Source: Papilionanthe hookeriana x Papilionanthe teres (taxonomy: Eukaryota; Streptophyta; Magnoliopsida; Asparagales; Orchidaceae). From it: DNA of 64,000 nt. Of the stretch, positions 10,991 through 21,550 are shown piece after piece; positions within the stretch are counted from its first letter, which is position 1; every line of letters begins with the position of its first letter. The notes beneath the pieces were generated by a model, which was not told where the DNA came from, searched no databases, and worked only from the letters and a program-made list of their open reading frames with translations. Position numbers and translations under genes: made by a program. The DNA is taken from contig CM040428.1 of NCBI GenBank assembly GCA_022702705.1, forward strand, positions 110,688,022-110,752,021. The letters run 5' to 3'.

Positions 10991-12859
10991 TTTTTATGCT
11001 TTAAGGATGATTTAATTTAATTGTTAAAGTATTAATTTAATTGAAATTTTAAAAGGATTTAATTTAAATGTTTTAACTTTAATTTAATTTAATGATTAAG
11101 TCTTTTAGCATTTTAAATCTTGAGTTTGGATTATCATTTTAATTAGGAATTAAATATTATTGAGGTGATTTATTTAGGGATTCTTAAATTAAAGAACAAA
11201 TCTCTTCCTAATAATATCCCTATTTTAATAATTCTAATTTTTCATTATTCTTCCAAACTTAATTAATTATTTAATTAAGGTTTATTTTAATTATTTTCAA
11301 ATTGTTATTTAGTTTTCCACCCTTTAATTACCTAAGTTTCAAACATCCAAAATCAACTTAATATCAAATATTTTACCCACCCTTTTAATTAAACCTAAAA
11401 TTTTTAATTATAGAGTTAAAATTTTAATTACCATTTTGCCCTTTAAACTTACTAATTTCATAACTCACTAAATCGAGCTTAAATGAATTTGAAATTTTTA
11501 TGTGACTTCACTCACATATCAATCAAGACATTAGAGGAGAAAATGTGATTTTTCTGTATTTAATTTATTTATGTAATTATTTTTGGTGGAAAATAGGGAT
11601 TTTCAAGGAAAATTCAATAACATGACCAAGGGAAAGTTTGTGTCCTTAAGAAAATTATGGGACATTCCTAATGACCAGAGGGCCACTTGGACCAATTTTG
11701 GTGATTGTTTGAATTATATTTTTATTTATTATAATTATTTTGAGTTTTAGAGTATTAATTAATTTAAAAATAAAATAAAGGTTGAAAAATGAATTTTATA
11801 TTTTTCAAAAAATCCCTCTGATATCAAGGAAACCAGAGAACCAATTTTTATAATTTTTTTTTTCTTTGATTTATTAGAGTTATTTTAGTGGAAATACTAT
11901 AAAATACATTTTTTTTTAATTTTAAAATTACCTTAGGGCTTTAAAATTTAATATCTCATCATAGAGACTTAAGAAAAATATGGGGTTTGTTCCTAAGTGA
12001 TTAAAATTTAAAATGTGACATTTTGGTGAATTTTATTATTTTTGTGATTTTTATTATTTTTTTTAATTATTAAAAATATTAAAATAATGCAAAAAAATCA
12101 ACTTTTTTAGAAAATTACAATTTTAATTTTCTTAAATTCCCCTGATATCTGAGAGGCTCCAAGACCAATTTGGTGAATTTTTTAAAAGTATTTTGAAAAT
12201 TATGAATTTTTAAAATCTAAGTCTGGCTAAATGGCTTAATCAACCCATTTGATAGGGCTAACCAAGTCCAATTGAATTCAAACTTTTATGGTGGGTTCCT
12301 CTGATCCTAAAGGTCAGTGGAGAATTGATTTCAAGTCAATTTGATGTATGATTAGCTCTAATTAATTAAAGCTCCATTTTGGGTGTTTAAGCTAATTAGG
12401 GTTATTCCAAGTGAGTTAACTCAAAACCTATTTTCCCTAGGGTCCTCTAGTCATAAGAAACATCACCAAATTTTCCTAGAATTTATTTTACAACATGCTA
12501 ATTATTGGAATTAAAATACTCGTAATAGTGACCTAGAATTGAAAAATCAATAACTCTTCATAGGGATGGCCTCGACTTTGGAAAATTCGTGGAATGTCCC
12601 CAAATTCAGAGGCTTCAAAAGCTCTATGGTCTCATGCCATGGTGAATTGTCTACATGCATGGAGAATTGAAATTGTGCAGAGAGTAAATAAATCATTAAA
12701 AATCTAATATTCAATGAAATTAAATGATTGTTCTCCTCTGTTCACTGAGCAAGAGGGTATTTTTATTTTATTTTTGTGATTTTTCTATACAAAGATATGA
12801 ATTTTTGAAGTTTAGGGAATTAAGTAAATAAAAAAATACCCTAATTTTCTATTTAAAAC

Positions 12860-13130
12860 GGTGGCGCTGACTCATCCTAGGCATCTCCGAAACGCCGCGT
12901 GTCGCGCTGCCATTGGACGCCGCCACTTGAGTCAGCAGCCCGGGTCCCGCCTTCCGCGTATCATCTGCCGATCCGACCCAATCTGAGCCGTCCGTCCGCG
13001 CGTGTATTGAATGGACGGCATCCGCTCATTGTCCCCGCCGTTCTCACCCGAGAGCCGTCCACACTAAAACCCTAAGAACTCACTCATTTCTCAACGAATT
13101 TTCGTGTTCTTGTGCTCTATGGATTCGTCT
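12860..13130. other. GC-rich, promoter-like island in T LTR
   Basis: Abrupt GC-rich, CpG-rich patch between AT-rich flanks, containing gccgtccgtccgcgcgtg and aaaaccctaagaactc (telo-box-like). A tctatttaaaac TATA-like motif lies just upstream on the plus strand. The copy in the other LTR is at about 33,080-33,320. It could be a captured host promoter/5' leader or the element's own regulatory region. Function is not shown. Confidence 0.5.
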
Positions 13131-14379
13131 TGAAGAGACGAACACATCTATACGGTGATCATGCATTGAAATTAAAGTATTTGAAATGGAAAATCTCCAG
13201 AGGCTCGGGATAAAGAGTTAGCTCATACCTTAGCTCGTAGAAGTGTGGCTTCAATCCGAGGGTCTGTGTCACCTTCGATCGGGTCCAAGCAAGCTCCGGA
13301 TGAAGTCCCCCGGCCCGGTGAATTGTCCGGGTATGATTTCGACCAAGCCCGATTTCAACCTTTCGGAGTCCGGAACAGTATGGGTGGCCCGGAGAGGGGC
13401 TTTCACCTGGGAACTCCTTCTCTTGGTCTTGTGCAGGTGTGGGTGAGTTTAATTTGACTTTGGTGGAGGATTTGGGAGTGTCCCTGTTCGTCCGAGAATC
13501 GAGCCGCAAAATCGAGCTCAATTATCGGGATTAGTGGCAAGAGAACAGTGGGGATCAAATGCCGTAAGTGCGGGAGAGTCCGGAGTGATTTTGGCAGAGT
13601 TTCCTTAAGGTTGGTTCAACACCTCCTCATGGCCGAGAGGGGTGAGGTTTAAATAGGAGAGGCCGGAGGGCCTCCTGCGGGAGTTAGGGACTAGAATCAG
13701 CTGCTCTGGCAAGGGAAGAACAGCACGCAATGGCCATCGGGCATGTGGGCAACTCAACAAGGGAGAATTTCAATGTTCGGCTCCTTCCAAGGTCTCGGCC
13801 ATGGTGTTTTCCGGCGACCCAGTGCGGCTGGCTCAGCAGCATGAGTCACCATCTTGACCGTGGAGGTCGGGGCTCTGGCAATGGTGAAGTCAATCGGGCT
13901 TGGACATGTGTAAAGGAGTTGGATCAAAATGTCATGGGGGCATGGCTATTTTGGCTCTAAATGGGTCAACCCATCCTTTTGGGCTAGGTGCACCACCCAA
14001 TGCTTGGTTTAGGCTGAAGAGAAAGTGATTTTGATCAGCTTGATTAGTGGGGTCAAGTCACAATCCAAGTACAATTAGGATTAAGCATGGTTAAGGGGAG
14101 ACATGGAGATGGTTAATCACCTTAAGGGAGTGTTGAAAGGATCTCCTCCTTTTGCCCAATGTGGTAATGGTCACATGTGAAAAACTCACATGGCTTGCAT
14201 GTGGCTTAAGAGTGGCTTCATGGCTTATATATGGCTTGGGAAAAGTTGGCTTGGTTTCATGAAAGTGGGTTTAAGGAATTTTGGTATTTTAGTGGACAAA
14301 TTTCATGAAGCTTGATTTGGAACTATTTGGTTATTGATTTTGGAACTTAGGAAGTGTTTTAAATCATAGGTATGATGAG

Positions 14380-15440
14380 AGAAATTTCATGTGGGCTTTT
14401 GGATTAAGTTTTGGGCTTTTAAATTTGTTTTGGATGGGTTTTTAGGAAGGTTTAAGAAAGTGGGCTTTTTAAGCTTGGAAATAAATTGGTGGATGGGAAA
14501 TTTTATAAAAGTTTGGGCCAAATAATTGTTGGTTTTGGTTTAGGGATGTGTCATGAGTGATTTGAAACAAATTTGAGGTGGTTTGGGTTTGAATTGGGTT
14601 GAACTTGGGCTTTTTGGTAAAGTGGCCAATGGTAGGCCAAATTGGGTTAACTTGGGCTAATGTTGGGCTAATGTTGAAATTGGTGTAAAATTAATGTTGA
14701 GAAATGTTCGTAGGGTCTGTTTCAAAGAGGTTTCAACTTTGGTTGGGTTTGGATTTTGGGGTTTGGGCCTATTTGGGTTAGGTTTAGGTGTAGGCCCATG
14801 TAAGGAGTTTTGGCTTTGGGTTGAATTTGAGTTGGGTTTGGGTTCAAATTTTGGGAAAATCATGTTAGTGTTTTGTTTGTAGGGATGTTAGGGAAGGTTT
14901 AGAAAAGATTTGGGGTTAATTGGAGTTGAATTGGGTTAGTTTGGGCTAAGTTTGGGTCATGGGTCTAAATTGGGCTTTAAGGTCAAAAGTGAAATTGGAT
15001 TCAAATGCCAATCAAATTGGGCTTGTATTTGGTCTAGATTAGTTTTGGGGATGTTGAATTGAAGTTTAGAATTGAATTGGACCAGAACTTGGGTCAATTG
15101 GGTAGGTTTGGTTTGACATTGGGTTCACTTTGGGTTAAAATGGGTCAAATTGGGGATTTTGACAAAAGTGGGGTAAATTGACAAAATTGGCCCATGGTGT
15201 AGTTAGAAAAAATGAAATTGGGAATTTTTGGGATTTTTTTGAATTTTCTGGGAATTTTCTGAATTTTTGGATTTTTGGTTAAGAGGGGCATTTTGGGTAT
15301 TTGGAGGGTATTGGGGGGTATTTTTGGAATTTTTGGTATTTCTGGCTATGGATGATCAATTTGATTGGTGAGGAAATGTTCAAGGTTAATTTTGGGGAAT
15401 TTTGGGTTATTTGGAAATTTTGGAGGGTTTGGGTAATTTC
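14380..15440 (+). other. G-tract-rich region in T LTR
   Basis: The plus strand (antisense to T) is dense in ttggg/tttgggg runs for about 1 kb, giving strong strand asymmetry and potential to form G-quadruplexes. The counterpart is about 34,600-35,700. Short ORFs here (for example 14657-14863) are translations of the repeats, not genes. Confidence 0.65.
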
Positions 15441-16035
15441 AAGGGTTTTGGATAGCTAAGCAGTGTCTGGGTCCCGGGGTCAAAATCGAAAATTTAGAAA
15501 ATTGAAGATTGGGTAAATGTAAGTGGAATGAAATCATTTTGGTTGAGCCATGAAGCCATATCAAGCCCACATGAGCCATGAAGCCATATCAAGCCCACAT
15601 GAGCCATGAAGGGACTCATTCGAGGCATTCACTATGTTGTTCCTAACCCTCTTAGCCAAGGGCTTAGGGTTAAGGACCATCCATATGAATCACCTTCATG
15701 AGTCGAGTGGTCAGGTTGGGTATGGGTGTGGTTTTAGGAGGTGTGTGAAAGTGTAGTGTATAAGTGTAGTGTGTGTGTAATTCAGCCCTCACCAGACCAA
15801 GCCACCTAGGGCAGTCCTAAGGCCAAAGAGTCCTATAGGAACTCACCCTTTAAACTTCCACATTTGATTTCAACCCTCTAGGTGATTAGGGGTCTACAAT
15901 CAAGCTTGTGGGGTTTCCAAGGAGTTAAGAAGTAGTTTGAATTTCTAAATTGTGGGTCCCAATTCTAATCCTCTAGGATAGTCAAAGGAAAATTCTAAGG
16001 CTAGATCCTAAGTACTAAAAAAAAAGGAAGAGAAG

Positions 16036-16055
16036 ACCTCATCAAAAATGAGGTC
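16036..16055. other. Inverted repeat near the outer LTR end of T
   Basis: gacctcat and atgaggtc arms separated by a short A-rich loop, next to the LTR terminus. The same hairpin is in the other LTR at about 36,231-36,250. Confidence 0.6.
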
Positions 16056-16059
16056 AACA

Positions 16060-16080
16060 AATGGACCCCCAATAGGTGTG
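16060..16080 (-). other. Polypurine tract region of element T
   Basis: Minus-strand sequence attgggggtccatt directly precedes LTR start TGTTGACC. It is shorter and less pure than the tracts of A and B0, but it is in the right place. Confidence 0.6.
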
Positions 16081-16426
16081 GTGTGCTAGCCAAGCACACC
16101 GCGCGTATTGGCGTTGACCGAAAAGATCAAAAAAACCAACACAGATGTCCAAGTGACAAACTTAGGACAAAGTAGAAGAATTTCCGCTGGGGAGTGTCAA
16201 GTATATCTCTGAGACTAGAGATTCTTGAACTCTCACTGGGGAAAGGAAAAGGAGGTGAATTCCAAATCACCTGATCTGGGGGAATTTCAATTTAGATTTC
16301 ATTTTGTTTCAGTTTAAGTTTTGAAGTGTAAGTTTAGATTTTGAGTATTAATTTAGATTGAAGTTTTGTTAAAATTAATTTGAAGGAATTTGAACTTGAA
16401 ATGAAAATTGGAATTTTGTGGTTTTA
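16081..16426 (-). other. T 3' untranslated region between array and polypurine tract
   Basis: About 350 bp without a gene. It contains a GC-rich gtgtgctagccaagcacaccgcgcg stretch near 16,081-16,105 with self-complementary ggtgtgct/agcacacc arms. The rest is purine-rich and AT-rich. Confidence 0.5.
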
Positions 16427-17455
16427 GATGTAACATCTTCAACCTCAAAATTTGAATTGATTGGATTGAACCATTACAATGAGGAAAGAACTCAGAGCAA
16501 TGCGGTATTAGATGTAAAATCCTTAACCTCAACAGCTTGATTTGGTGTGCTTCATTGCAATAGGGAGAGAACCTAAAGCAATACGGTATCGGATGTAAAA
16601 TCCTCAACCCTAAAAGTTTGATTTTGATGTATTTCATTGCGATAGGGAAAGAACCTAAAGCAATGCAGTATTGGATGTAAAATCCTCAACTCCAAAAGTT
16701 TGATTTTGATGTATTTCATTGCGATAAGGAAAGAACCCAAAGCAATGCAGTATTGGATGTAAAATCCTCAACCCCAAAAGTTTGATTTTGATGTATTTCA
16801 TTGCGATAGTGGAAAGAACCTAAAGCAATGCAAGCATCGGATGTAAAATCCTCAACCCCAAAAGTTTGATTTTGATGTATTTCATTGTGATAGGGAAAGA
16901 ACCTAAAGCAATGCAAGTATTGGATGTAAAATCCTCAACCCCAAAAGTTTGATTTTGATGTATTTCATTGCGATAGAAAAAGAACCTAAAGCAATGCAGT
17001 ATCAGATGTAAAATCCTCAACCCCAAGAATTTAATTTTGATGTATTTCATTACGATAGGGAAAGAACCTAAAGCAATGCAAGTATCGGATGTAAAATCCT
17101 CAACCCCAAGAATTCGATTTTGATGTATTTCATTGCGATAGTGGAAAGAACCTAAAGCAATGCAGTATCGGATGTAAAATCCTCAACCCCAAGAATTTGA
17201 TTTTGATGTATTTCATTACGATAGGGAAAGAACCTAAAGCAATACATTATCAGATGTAAAATCCTCAACCCCAAGAATTTCATTTTGATGTATTTCATTG
17301 CGATAGGGAAAGAACCTAAAGCAATGCAGTATCGGATGTAAAATCCTCAACCCCAAGAATTTGATTTTGATGTATTTCATTGCGATAGGGAAAGAACCTA
17401 AAGCAATGCAGTATCGGATGTAAAATCCTCAACCCCAAGAATTTGATTTTGATGG
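16427..17455 (-). repeat. Tandem array, 13 units of 81-84 bp, in T 3' untranslated region
   Basis: Units begin at the recurring gatgtaaaatcctcaacc at 16427, 16511, 16592, 16674, 16756, 16840, 16923, 17005, 17088, 17171, 17253, 17335 and 17417. The last is partial. Units near the left end (16427-16600) are the most divergent and the central and right-hand ones are nearly identical, the usual pattern for an array growing by unequal exchange. Repeated peptides such as LGLRILHP in short minus frames are simply the translated repeat. Arrays here are typical of Tat/Ogre elements and can seed satellites. Confidence 0.95.
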
Positions 17456-18284
17456 TAATTGATTTTGCAAAGATTTGTATTGTTGATTTGAAAAGCGTGG
17501 AATTTTGGTGTTTCAAGAATTTCATGAAAGTTGTAAAAGATTTTTGTGGAAATGAACAGATTAGGAGGGAATATGTAGATGCTACATATCCCATTCAAAC
17601 GAGTTGATCGAAAGTTGCTGGTTTGGATTGGATACAATTCCACGCCATCAGATCCGAATCGAAAACCTCGCGGCTCTGTGTCAATGGAATCGACCGCTTC
17701 CATCCCAGACAAGGGAGAGAGTAGAACAGATTGGATTTCAGATTTGGAAGGTTGAGTTTGAATTTGATTGAGATTTGATTTGAGATCTGGAAGGTTGAAT
17801 TTGAATTTGATCGAGATTTGATTTAAAATTTGTGTTCATTTTGTTTGTCCTTTAACGATTCAAATTTATTTTATCGTTCATTTAATGTTCATGTGAATTT
17901 GGCGTTCATCATTTTTTTTATTTAGATTTTTAAGGAAACTTTTCTTTTATTCTTTTTATTTCTTTTATGTTCTTTGTTCGAAGTTCATTTAACTTTAATG
18001 GCTTCTCCCAGTCAATTTGCACAAAAGAGGTGAAGGCCAAAATGTGACATGGTCACTTTCATTCCAATCATGTCAAGATACATCATACAACTCGATCCGG
18101 AATACATCTCATACAATCCATGTAGACTCAAAACGGACTATGTATGATCTTTGTCGATCCATCCAAAAAGGCATCTCGTCAAAAATCCATGTCCGAATAG
18201 TGAGGTACATGGTCAATAACATCACCTTCCAAGCCATCCTCGGCAAGGATTTCGTATGGATGTACGTCGGAGGTGTGATATTTT
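17456..18284 (-). other. T region between AlkB-like ORF and tandem array
   Basis: About 830 bp. The minus frame 18109-18429 runs past the AlkB homology with no recognised domain (a MAWKVMLLTMYLTIRTWIF hydrophobic stretch). The frame 17398-17712 begins outside the array and runs into it. I see no further gene. The 17,700-17,830 part has two imperfect copies of a gatttgatttgagat-type motif. Confidence 0.4.
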
Positions 18285-18299
18285 CCATGTAACTCACGA

Positions 18300-19783
18300 C
18301 TCGTAAGGCCGGAGGCTCTCTAGCTCTCAGGTCCGGCCGGAAGTGGTAAGGTGCTTTCCCGTCATCCATCCTTCGAAAGTAACCGAAATCCGCTTCATTG
18401 GTACTCCCGTATGCAATGTTTAGCGACATCCGCTCCGTTGCCCTTTAGTATCATGACGAAACCTACCGGTAATGGTATCTTTAGTGGCTCTCGGAACTCA
18501 CTCGGGCTCGCTATCCGGAGGTCGGATCCGAACATCATATTACACTCGTTCGTAAAAGAACCGTGCGTAAAGGTCCGACAAAGTCGTGGTGATCTATGTG
18601 CGGGGGTATGCGATCACCCTTCTTGTAAATGTTAATGATGCAACTGTTGGGTATGCAATCCGCCGTGCGTACCCTCCATGTTATCATTCTCTTTACCATC
18701 CTTTTGATGACTAATGGCATTGGATTTACCTTGCCATGACGGAGTATCCCCGGTGGGTTTCCCTTCCTGTCTTCTGCGAAGTTGTAGCAGCATCCACATT
18801 ATATTGTAATTCTTCCTTTCCCTGACATCCACCTCCGGGGTTCCGAGTAAGTGTTTTCTCTTAGGCGGCCTGCTCGACCCATTCTTTTCAAATCCCGGAT
18901 GCAGTCCACAATTTGTTGTTGTTTGTATTCTGAGAGCACGTCTATATGTAGCTCGAGGCCTTCTAGTATATTGATCCTCTTGCCTCTGATTCTCTCGAAG
19001 TATTCAAAAGTTTTCTTCTCGACATTTTGCATTCTTTCTAGCTCGTATTCCGGAATAATCTGCAAATGGCGAGGCCTCGGTGACGCATCGTGGGATATAC
19101 GGCTCAATCCCTTCGCTTTCTCCCCGCATACCTCGGCTCCTCGGGGGTGGTCTTCGTCGGGACATCCTCCGGAGTCGCTCTCGCAACGAGGTCGTGCATT
19201 ACGGTGACTTTATCCGGTGGCGTGGTAGCCTTCCTTCTTCCGATCTTCTTGAGATTTCCCCGGTCTCTTCGTTATCCTCGGAGCCGGCCTCCTTTCTTCG
19301 GTGTTCCCGGCGAACCGGCATCCTCGAAGTATATTCACCGGTAGTAGTGATCGCCTTGTCGAGCCGGTCCGCCGCTAGTTTAGTTAACATCTTGCGGATA
19401 CGGCGATTTTTATTTCTTCGCCGAGTTGCCGTGAGAGTAGCTCTTCGTATTTCCCGACTTCGCGGGCGCGGCGCCGACAAGCCCGACCTCCGCCGTAGCG
19501 ACTACGTACTTAATTCTCTTGTCCTCCTCGTTGTTTGTTTTCCTTTTCGTCTGCTCGGGTCGGTGGCTCGGGCCACCCACTTTCATTATCGTCGGACCGG
19601 GCGCTTCCTCGTCAATCCGGGACTCGACTCACCTTCCTCGTATAGCAGGCCTGCTGGTGCGAAGTCTGAGTCAATCTCTATTATCGCTCCATCTTTCACC
19701 CTCTTTTCGTCGAGTACAAGGCTTACGCCATTTTTAAAGTTCAGGACCAACCGCCCGTTCGACATTTCCCTGCGAAAAGACAA
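18300..19783 (-). pseudogene. AlkB-type 2-oxoglutarate/Fe(II) dioxygenase (ALKBH9/10-like) in element T
   Basis: AlkB enzymes oxidatively remove methyl groups from nucleic acids. The plant ALKBH9/10 group acts on m6A in RNA. Reading leftwards, a charged N-terminal part (19200-19783, frames broken) is followed by a core from 19107: INILEGLELHIDVLSEYKQQ, then EPRRWMSGKGRITI, CGCCYNFA and GNPPGIL. Next come NSCIINIYKKGDRIPPHIDHH, ECNMMFGS, GNGADVAKHC and KRISVTF followed by RRMD. The Fe-binding HxD (codons at 18592-18600), the distal His (18416-18418) and the Arg pair are all visible. Damage includes an in-frame TAA at about 18799 where relatives have Gln, and frameshifts near 18540 and between 18370 and 18410. 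No introns interrupt the core, suggesting capture from an mRNA. It lies after integrase and before the repeat array, inside T. The start is uncertain: Met at 19783, 19765 or 19107. Confidence 0.88.
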
Positions 19784-19800
19784 GGAAAAGGATCGTGGGT
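19768..19800 (-). promoter_or_regulatory. Possible 3' splice site upstream of the AlkB-like ORF
   Basis: On the minus strand a pyrimidine-rich run ends in cttgtcttttcgcag (CAG at 19770-19772), five bases before an ATG at 19765. A downstream ORF in an LTR element needs subgenomic expression, and splicing is known for Ogre elements. This is only a candidate signal. Confidence 0.3.
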
Positions 19801-20068
19801 CGTACTAAGAACAAGAACATTAAGAAAATGTTTATTAGAGACAGAGTTTTCTTTTTTTCTCTTTTTTTTATTTATTATTCCTTTTGTATATTTTTTTTAT
19901 TTTTTTTTAAATTCAACAGGAATGAAGTGGGAAAAGATCGGGAAAAAGATTTTGATTTGGAAGAGAGAACAAGGAAAACTTTATTATCATGATTTTATTT
20001 ATTTTAGCACATTTTTTTATTATTTTTGGGTTTGGACCCAGTCATAAGTAATTACTTCACCCGTACTT
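19801..20068 (-). other. A-rich spacer between integrase and AlkB-like ORF of T
   Basis: In the sense direction about 270 bp is very A-rich (long runs of A interrupted by T), in contrast to the GC-richer coding DNA on both sides. It may be a relic of a poly(A) tract from capture, an intron or a linker. I see no gene. Confidence 0.45.
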
Positions 20069-21246
20069 CTAGTGGATGAAAAATCCATTCCTTCGAAACA
20101 TCGTGTAGCGTAATACTTCTTCAAGTATCGTCCGTTGATCGGAAGCATATGTCGTTCTCCTCGGCAATTCACTAGCCGGTAGGAGCCTCCCGAGTAGACT
20201 CGCCTCAACCACAAACGGCCCTTCCCAAGTGGGTTCAAATTTTCCTCCTATCTTGCGGTGTGCAAGGATAGGTCTCTCGAGAACGAGAACTAAGTCACCA
20301 ACTTTCAAGGTTCTCGGGCGGACCCGACCGTCATGGGCTTCGAACCATCTTAGTTCTGGTATAGTTCTAAATTCTGCTCGCGCTACAAGTCTTTTCCTTC
20401 CGAGCTTTCCAATTCCTCTAATCGTAATTTGGCATTCTCTTCTATCGTGATTTTGTTTGTAATCGCAATTCCGAGTGAAGGAAGCCGGACCTCTAAGGGT
20501 AACACTCGCCTCGGACCCATACACCGGAGCGTAAGGTGTAGCTTCGAGTAGGAGTTCGAAGGTTGTCCGTAGGCCCATAAGGCTTCTAATAACTTCTAGT
20601 GCCAATTTCTCTTATTATCGTCCAAATTTTTCTTTAAAATTTGAACGAGAGTTTTATTAAAAGCCTCATCCAGCACGTTTGCTCTTGGGTAGTAAATTGT
20701 CGAATACCGCGCCGATTCCGTGTCTCCCGACAAAATTGTTGATTTGCATGCTTCGAATGCCGACCCATTATCCGAGATGATCCCGCGCGAAGACTCCGAA
20801 ACCAGTAGACAACTTGGTTCTTGAAAACCGTAGCACGTGGTGTGCTTTCACTTCTCCGAGTGGAACCGCCTCGCCCACTGGAAAAGTAATCCGTAGCCGC
20901 AAGAATGAAGCGATGTCCTTTTGAAGATGGTGGTTCTATTGGACCCACTATATCCGTGCCCCAACATTCAAATGGCCACGACGCAATTGTCTGATGTAAG
21001 CACATTTGGAGCTTGGTGTAGAATCACTTCGTGCACTCGGCATTGGTGACGGCTCTTGGCGATTTTCATGCGCTCGGTCATCATCGAGGGCCAGTAGTAC
21101 CCTAGTCTTTTAATTTTAATTTTCATCTTCGGACCCAACTGGTGAGCGCCACAGAGTCCTGAATGCACCTCTTTAACAATTTCATGGGCCTCGGACCCGC
21201 TTTGGCACCTTAGCCACATTTGATCGAAAGACCTTCTATATAACAT
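20069..21246 (-). pseudogene. Integrase of element T
   Basis: Inserts the cDNA into chromosomal DNA. The N-terminal zinc-binding segment (20968-21246) shows EIVKEVHSGLCGAHQ and RLGYYWPSM followed by HQC. The first Cys of the expected CHQC is replaced (SRHQC), so the HHCC finger is damaged. The core starts with WPFECWGTDIVGPI and RFILAATDYFS, carrying the first catalytic Asp. After it the frame breaks repeatedly around 20700-20900, obscuring the second Asp and the Glu. The C-terminal part (20069-20605) has LKVGDLVLVLERPI and GGKFEPTWEGPFVV. No chromodomain is seen, as expected for Tat rather than chromoviruses. Confidence 0.85.
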
Positions 21247-21293
21247 GTTGTTTATTAATGCGTAAGACAGAGTTCTTTTCTTGATCTGATGAG

Positions 21294-21485
21294 CTAACGA
21301 CCTATCGTCTGGCAGTTTTCCTGTTTGCAGTGTAGTCTATTAATGGATGTCGCCAATCTTCTCGTGTTTTCCGTCATCGTTGTAACCGATTCTTCTTCTT
21401 TTTCTGATTTGTGTATTTTGTCTATGTCGAGCTGTGATAGGACCTGACGTCCGTGAACTGACACTTCCACTGATTCATCTTGCAA
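21294..21485 (-). pseudogene. Linker between second RNase H and integrase, element T
   Basis: A 63-codon open frame of polar, charged sequence between the two enzyme domains. It keeps a VSVHGRQVLSQLDID stretch but no recognisable motif. It is probably the RNase H-integrase tether, separated from both neighbours by frameshifts. Confidence 0.45.
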
Positions 21486-21550
21486 GCAGGCAAATTCTTT
21501 TGCGAGGCGACTAATGCATCTACTAAAGCGTTTTCTTTTCTGGGAATTTT

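Larger units (their letters stand above)
8629..16059 (-). repeat. 3' LTR of element T (7,431 bp)
   Basis: Left-hand LTR, matching 28862-36254 along its whole length with about 2-3% substitutions in the stretches I compared, plus small indels. Contents along the plus strand are AT-rich sequence (8629-12850) with a (TTTAA)n tract at about 10,640-10,990, a GC-rich island (12860-13130), a moderately GC-rich part (13200-13950), a long G-rich/T-rich part (14380-15440) and an AT-rich end with a hairpin (16036-16055). One copy-specific change is a roughly 33-bp tandem duplication (gagccatgaagccatatcaa...) at 15546-15612, single in the other LTR. No gene is credible inside it. Confidence 0.92.

Noticed and set aside
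13159..13521. A 120-codon ORF in T's 3' LTR, and the 142-codon ORF at 33485-33913 in the other LTR
   Set aside because: They are on opposite strands, each is disrupted in the sister LTR, and neither shows protein motifs.
14657..14882. Pro/Asn-rich and Gly/Leu-rich small ORFs in the G-rich part of T's LTR
   Set aside because: Both strands give repetitive peptides from the ttggg repeats.
16427..17455. Regularly spaced repeats resembling a CRISPR array
   Set aside because: Whole 82-84 bp units are repeated without unique spacers, in a plant retrotransposon. It is a tandem array.
18109..18429. Extra domain after the AlkB core (hydrophobic MAWKVMLLTMYLTIRTWIF segment)
   Set aside because: It lies beyond the AlkB homology in a frame reached only after frameshifts. 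A single weak hydrophobic stretch does not support a membrane protein.
19080..19808. A 242-codon plus-strand ORF, the longest plus-strand frame in T
   Set aside because: It lies antisense over the N-terminal part of the AlkB-like gene, is Arg/Ser-rich and has no motifs. GC-rich DNA with few stops explains it.
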